9,693 bases of DNA from Synergistales bacterium (GTDB taxonomy: Bacteria; Synergistota; Synergistia; Synergistales; Aminobacteriaceae). A program made the position numbers and the translations under genes. Below are positions 6,347 to 9,693 of the stretch, in pieces. The DNA is taken from assembly GCA_026002715.1 (NCBI GenBank), contig BOCC01000084.1:1-9693 (forward strand), read 5' to 3'. The notes under the pieces are model-generated. The model did no database searches. It saw nothing but the letters and a program-made list of their open reading frames with translations, and was not told the origin of the DNA. The stretch's first letter is position 1. The number at the start of each line of letters is the position of its first letter.

Positions 6347-7459
6347 TCAGTCCTCCTGAACGGCGTACAAAACGGTTTCCATCGTCGCGGAGCTATGCGC
6401 TCTCAGATAAAATTTATACCCAAGATTCCAAGAATCGAGGAGCAGAGGGATGTCCCAATAATGGTTGATTGCGTGGTACACGCATATCGCCAGATCGGGC
6501 TTGTAGCGGGTTATTGTATTACGCGCGCCCAATAGAGCGTCTATCTCGGCGCCTTCAATGTCCATTTTGATAAAAGTCGGGGCAAAAACTTTCAACGCGT
6601 CGTCTATTCTGACTACGGGAATTTTTAAAACTCCGTCATTAGTTACGCTGGCCGACCCCGGGCTGTCGTCGTCCAAGCCCGATATTGTATTTTGGTTGCC
6701 TACAGCGCAGGGAAATAACAGACAGGCTTTGACTTTATCCGTGAAGTGTTCGGCTTCTTGAGATAGTTTCTCATAAACGGGCAACATCGGCTCAAAACCT
6801 ACATAAGCCTCCGGCGCGTCGCAATGAGTCATCCACTTTCTCATCGTGTCGCCGGTATAAGCCCCGCAATCGACAAAACGTGAAAATCCTTTCGAAAAAG
6901 GAACTTTTTTCAAGAAATATTGCGACTCCTCATCGGTTTCAAAGCAGGCGTCATAATCACGAGAAGCGTGAGCCAAAATGCCGGACGTAAAAGTCTCCAT
7001 GCTTTCTTCATCGGCCATAAGTTCTAAAGTCCGCGAGGCATTGTTGATGTTTTGCTCCCAAGTGGACGCATTATCTGAAAAATTGACGGCCATGGCGTTT
7101 AGCTCTTGAGCGTCGAGAATATTCACGTATCCCCACGCCCTTAAATCGTTCATAATCTGCTCACGTTCTTTTTTGCGAAGAGTGATCGCCAACAGGACAA
7201 CGGCCTTTTTTTTCACAGATTCCGACACAGAGGAAGACGATGGATGATAAACGGGCAACCCATCTTTCGAGCCTATGCGTTCAGCGTTTCTGTCTATAAA
7301 AGCCGTAGGTTCCACCGAATAATCGCGCAACAGACGTAACGTGACGCCGCCTCCCCCTCCCGCGCCATAAATCAGTACGTCGGATGGAAAAGACTTAATT
7401 TTATCGGCAAGAGCATCCGTAGACCGAAATGTAAGCTCTTGCAAGTTTTGTTTTAACAA
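6347..7459 (-). CDS. FkbM family methyltransferase with N-terminal Rossmann-like domain
   Basis: This is a predicted SAM-dependent O-methyltransferase of the FkbM type; such enzymes often methylate sugars in glycans or natural products. From the proposed start, residues 27-58 form a glycine-rich nucleotide-binding motif (VLIYGAGGGGGVTLRLL, ending AFIDRN), like the N-terminal domains of sugar-modifying enzymes. The methyltransferase half follows: FVDCGAYTGDT (195-205) is the SAM-binding motif, then YVGFEPMLPVYEKL (219-232), IPVVRIDDAL, and the hallmark FIKMDIEGAEIDALLGA (296-312), with CVYH and WDIPLLL near the end. No ATG fits: the open frame reaches 7642, but that part lies inside the upstream ATPase gene. 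I chose TTG at 7459, 4 nt after that gene's stop and 9 nt after a GGGGGG run. GTG at 7495, preceded by GGAAGAG, is the main alternative. It is followed 5 nt later by the first radical SAM gene. Confidence 0.85.
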   Translation of the reverse strand: MLKQNLQELTFRSTDALADKIKSFPSDVLIYGAGGGGGVTLRLLRDYSVEPTAFIDRNAERIGSKDGLPVYHPSSSSVSESVKKKAVVLLAITLRKKEREQIMNDLRAWGYVNILDAQELNAMAVNFSDNASTWEQNINNASRTLELMADEESMETFTSGILAHASRDYDACFETDEESQYFLKKVPFSKGFSRFVDCGAYTGDTMRKWMTHCDAPEAYVGFEPMLPVYEKLSQEAEHFTDKVKACLLFPCAVGNQNTISGLDDDSPGSASVTNDGVLKIPVVRIDDALKVFAPTFIKMDIEGAEIDALLGARNTITRYKPDLAICVYHAINHYWDIPLLLDSWNLGYKFYLRAHSSATMETVLYAVQED

Positions 7460-7463
7460 TGTC

Positions 7464-9119
7464 TCATGCCCCCCAAACCAAAACGCTCCGTCCACTATAC
7501 TCTTCCACGCGTTCATACACCTTCTCATCCCAAGTTTTTCCCGGTCTCTCGTCGCATATAACCAAATGCGCCTCGCCAGCGTTGCATCGAGAGGCGTAGC
7601 GAACGGTTTGTTCCAAGCCATCGGGAAGCACTTTACTCGCATTGTGCGTCTTGACTCTTATCGCCTTTAGCTCGATAACTATTCTCTGTTCTTTACGGGT
7701 ATTTATATCCGCTCCCTTAGGATAACGCCAGCGTACAAGCAAATCAACTCGCCCGCGCCCTAAGGCATATTCTCTGTCTATCAAACCGCCGCTGTTTACG
7801 ATTCTTTGCAAGAAAGCCTGTAATAATAACTGAAACCCGGCTTCTTTATAGTCAAAACGATCTAGCCAGCTCTCTGAGTTTTCTCTAAAAAACTGCTGAA
7901 AAGCTCGGAGTAGCTTCGGCATATCGAGAGAACCGTCGGGGGATATGTACCAAGCCTGCTTATGTGTGGCCCCCAAATTATCCTGAGTTGCGGATGTCAG
8001 TTGACGCGGTATAACTTCTTTGTATATATCATTGGAGATAACCACGACTCGTCCTTTGTCGTAACTCTCCCTGCGGATTAACCCCAAGTCTATGACATAC
8101 TGTATATCGTCGTCCATACTGTCAGGGCTTACGTCCCAAGTCTCGCCATTGAGCATTGGCGCGATAACCCTACGTACTCTGTCCTCTCGCAATTTATCGG
8201 CAAGTTGATCTAAATGCGTTGCTCGTTCTATGATAAGCTCGTTAGCGGCTTCTTCTATCATGTCGAGCGTGATGTGTCGGCTTCTGTCGCGGTTCTCTCT
8301 CATCTTCCATGTGGCCTGAAGAGCGAGGGCGTTTACGAGCCAAGGCTGACCATGGGTAAGATTCCAGACTTTGGGGTATATATCTTCCTCGAATATCTGC
8401 CCTGTCTCTGTCGTATGCTGTTCATAAAGCTCTTTTATCTCATCTTGTGAAAAATCTCCGATGCGCAGAGATTCAGCTTTAATATTGAAGCAGCTGCCGC
8501 CTGTTACAATATCTCCGTTTCCCATATGGATTCTATAGTCTCTTACGTCTCGCACGCCGCAGAGAATAACGGCAATAGGGAATGATTTGGGTCGGTTAGC
8601 GTAACCTTCGCGAAGTTGACGCAGGACAGAAACGAGGGTATCGCCTATGAGTGAGTCTATTTCGTCTATCATAAGAACTAATGGTTTGTCGATAGCTTCG
8701 CAAAAGTTTTTCAGAGCGAAAGACAGAGCGGCTTCGGAACCTCTTTTTAAGACAATTTCATTGGGGTCGTTCTGAGTGAAAAGCGTAAACCGGCTTGAGA
8801 ACTGACGAGTGGCGTTATCAAAGCAAGACATAATAGCCGTCATTCCGCGAGTTACGTCATTCCGCGCCGTCTGTGCCGGCTCGACGTTTATGTAGACGCA
8901 ATAATAACGGCCATCTTCATTGATTCGCTCCGCCATAGCCAAGAGAGAAGTCGTCTTCCCGGTTTGGCGCGGGGCGTGGAGGACAAAATAACGCTTCTGA
9001 TCTATAAGCGAGATAATTTCGTCATAGTCGATGCGACGTAGTGGGTCTACCATATAATTGTCTTCTGGTATACCCGGCCCCGCGGTGTTGAAGAACTTTG
9101 CTACTTTGTACGCGTCCAT
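7464..9119 (-). CDS. AAA ATPase fused to a PD-(D/E)XK nuclease-like domain
   Basis: This is a 551-residue two-domain protein. The N-terminal ATPase has a Walker A variant HAPRQTGKTTS (48-58, Lys55), where Ala replaces the usual first Gly, and Walker B LVLMIDEIDSL (147-157, D152-E153). It also has ILCGVRDVRDYR (185-196) and LTHGQPWLVNALA (254-266), as in STAND-like NTPases. A linker with winged-helix character (about 310-375) follows. The C-terminal region matches a PD-(D/E)XK fold: GRGRVDLLV (Asp459), IVIELKAIR (E483-x-K485) and EQTVRYA (Gln504). Proteins of this layout occur in many anaerobes and are usually annotated as ATP-binding proteins of unknown role; a defence or mobile-element role is inference only. 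AAGGAGG 5 nt before the ATG fixes the start. The TGA at 7464 overlaps an ATG and lies 4 nt before the proposed FkbM start. Function is not established. Confidence 0.85.
   Translation of the reverse strand: MDAYKVAKFFNTAGPGIPEDNYMVDPLRRIDYDEIISLIDQKRYFVLHAPRQTGKTTSLLAMAERINEDGRYYCVYINVEPAQTARNDVTRGMTAIMSCFDNATRQFSSRFTLFTQNDPNEIVLKRGSEAALSFALKNFCEAIDKPLVLMIDEIDSLIGDTLVSVLRQLREGYANRPKSFPIAVILCGVRDVRDYRIHMGNGDIVTGGSCFNIKAESLRIGDFSQDEIKELYEQHTTETGQIFEEDIYPKVWNLTHGQPWLVNALALQATWKMRENRDRSRHITLDMIEEAANELIIERATHLDQLADKLREDRVRRVIAPMLNGETWDVSPDSMDDDIQYVIDLGLIRRESYDKGRVVVISNDIYKEVIPRQLTSATQDNLGATHKQAWYISPDGSLDMPKLLRAFQQFFRENSESWLDRFDYKEAGFQLLLQAFLQRIVNSGGLIDREYALGRGRVDLLVRWRYPKGADINTRKEQRIVIELKAIRVKTHNASKVLPDGLEQTVRYASRCNAGEAHLVICDERPGKTWDEKVYERVEEYSGRSVLVWGA
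7469..7474 (-). repeat. G6 run at the ATPase/FkbM junction (C6 on the plus strand)
   Basis: Six G lie in the last codons of the ATPase gene (TGG GGG GCA TGA). Loss of one G would remove the stop and join the ATPase frame directly to the FkbM frame (WGHETLL...). The run also sits 9 nt before the TTG and may serve as its ribosome binding site. Confidence 0.6.
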
Positions 9120-9124
9120 TGAGA

Positions 9125-9131
9125 CCTCCTT
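9125..9131 (-). promoter_or_regulatory. Ribosome binding site of the AAA ATPase gene
   Basis: AAGGAGG, read on the minus strand, lies 5 nt upstream of the ATG at 9119. It is a full match to the anti-Shine-Dalgarno core at ideal spacing and settles the start of the ATPase. Confidence 0.85.
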
Positions 9132-9207
9132 GCTAACAGTGCCGTTGCCGATGTTATGATTTTATTTAGGTACGGACGCAAACAGCTTCTTCCGTTTCTG
9201 TACGGGC

Positions 9208-9213
9208 ATTATA
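9208..9213 (-). promoter_or_regulatory. Possible -10 box upstream of the ATPase-FkbM-radical SAM run
   Basis: TATAAT on the minus strand lies in the roughly 100-nt gap between the Rpn stop and the ATPase start. No convincing -35 box is found 16-18 nt upstream. This gap is the only sizeable intergenic space before the downstream genes, so a promoter here is plausible but unproven. Confidence 0.22.
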
Positions 9214-9220
9214 AGCCAGA

Positions 9221-9693
9221 TTAGCCTGGGTCGTTCCGCAGTTTTTGTATTTCCTCCAAAGAAAGACCGGTTGCTTTAGATATGGTGTTTTTGTCAATGT
9301 CCATACGTAAAAGATTGACCGCCGTATCAGCCTTGCCTTTCTCTATACCTTTCTCTATACCTTTCTCTATACCTTTCTCTATACCTTTCTCTATACCTTT
9401 GGAATGAGCGTCTCTAATTCTCACCATCTCATCCATAGCGTACATCTCTCTCGCCTCGTACAGCATCCTTGTCCGTTCGTCGGCTGAGAGCTGCACTAAT
9501 CTCGATACGGCCATTTTCATCTCGGGGGTCTTTGTGGCAAGCAATTTTATCTCCTCCTCTCTGTCTGACCTGATAAGCCTGAGCCAGTCGAGTAATTCAT
9601 TTTCCTTGGGGTTGTCCGCTGCCACTTCGGGCAGCTTTTTCAGTTCAAGTGTATGCACTTCCATAATATCTGTAAAACCTATGTCATGTTCAG
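9221..9693 (-). CDS. Rpn family (PD-(D/E)XK) recombination-promoting nuclease/putative transposase, C-terminal part
   Basis: This is the C-terminal portion of an Rpn-type protein. The frame is open to the window edge (EHDIGFTDIMEVHTLELKKL), and the ATG at 9664 is internal: FTDIMEVHTLELKKLP matches the family's internal segment of the form T-D-x-I-E-I-H-x-LEL-x-KLP. The nuclease core with its catalytic residues would lie upstream, outside the window. The visible part has the usual helical region (LLDWLRLIRSDREEEIKLLA, SRLVQLSADERTRMLYEARE), then five GIEK repeats, then a helix-turn-helix-like end (AVNLLRMDIDKNTISKATGL, SLEEIQKL). Rpn proteins (RpnA-E in E. coli) are DNA endonucleases that promote RecA-independent recombination. 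The gene is 101 nt upstream of the ATPase on the same strand. Whether the missing 5' part is intact cannot be seen. Confidence 0.87.
   Translation of the reverse strand, partial: EHDIGFTDIMEVHTLELKKLPEVAADNPKENELLDWLRLIRSDREEEIKLLATKTPEMKMAVSRLVQLSADERTRMLYEAREMYAMDEMVRIRDAHSKGIEKGIEKGIEKGIEKGIEKGKADTAVNLLRMDIDKNTISKATGLSLEEIQKLRNDPG
9337..9396. repeat. Five perfect 12-bp tandem repeats (GIEK coding)
   Basis: The unit CTTTCTCTATAC is repeated five times without mismatch, then CTTT of a sixth. On the minus strand each unit encodes four residues of the GIEKGIEK series of the Rpn protein. Because the unit is a multiple of three, changes in copy number would keep the reading frame and only alter the length of the repeat segment. 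Confidence 0.95.

Noticed and set aside
7496..7642. FkbM start at the upstream ATG (7642)
   Set aside because: That stretch is the third frame of the ATPase nuclease domain (around its ELK motif); its translation is not FkbM-like.
9337..9396. Tandem repeats as a CRISPR array
   Set aside because: Units are 12 bp, directly adjacent with no spacers, and encode a protein repeat.

Overview
This is a mid-GC bacterial accessory region. The layout and gene families suggest an anaerobic bacterium: radical SAM enzymes, an Rpn-family nuclease with GIEK repeats, an AAA ATPase fused to a PD-(D/E)XK nuclease, and insertion sequences. The phylum cannot be fixed from this window. The genes use the standard code, and TAA, TAG and TGA all act as stops.

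Left part, plus strand (1-1647): mobile-element material. It begins with the C-terminal part of an IS66-family DDE transposase whose start lies outside the window. Next is an IS21-family istB helper ATPase gene broken by two frameshifts, followed by the IS21 right end (two terminal direct repeats and a TGACA terminus near 1647). No recognisable istA is present; IS66 material sits where istA would be expected.

Middle-left, minus strand (1625-2258): a MNT nucleotidyltransferase / HEPN toxin-antitoxin pair. The HEPN gene runs into the IS21 end, loses its last few dozen codons and stops inside the IS.

Centre, minus strand (2287-7459): one tightly packed run. It is transcribed in the order FkbM-type methyltransferase (with an N-terminal Rossmann-like domain), then four paralogous radical SAM/SPASM proteins (about 328-343 aa), with gaps or overlaps of 4-13 nt. 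The fourth radical SAM gene is broken twice: by an extra G in a G8 tract, and by an in-frame TAA exactly between the two cysteines of its C-terminal CxxC. The toxin-antitoxin pair follows only 28 nt after the reconstructed end of this pseudogene, so it may share the transcript. The methyltransferase plus several divergent radical SAM copies looks like a modification pathway, perhaps for a surface glycan or other metabolite. The substrate is not visible and no precursor peptide gene was found.

Right part, minus strand (7464-9693): an AAA ATPase/PD-(D/E)XK protein with a strong ribosome binding site, whose stop lies 4 nt before the proposed FkbM start. Upstream of it is the C-terminal part of an Rpn/PD-(D/E)XK family protein with five perfect 12-bp tandem repeats, running off the window edge.

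Three of the lesions are single extra bases in or next to homopolymers (GGG, T4, G8). They could be genuine decay, phase variation or read/assembly error; raw reads would decide.
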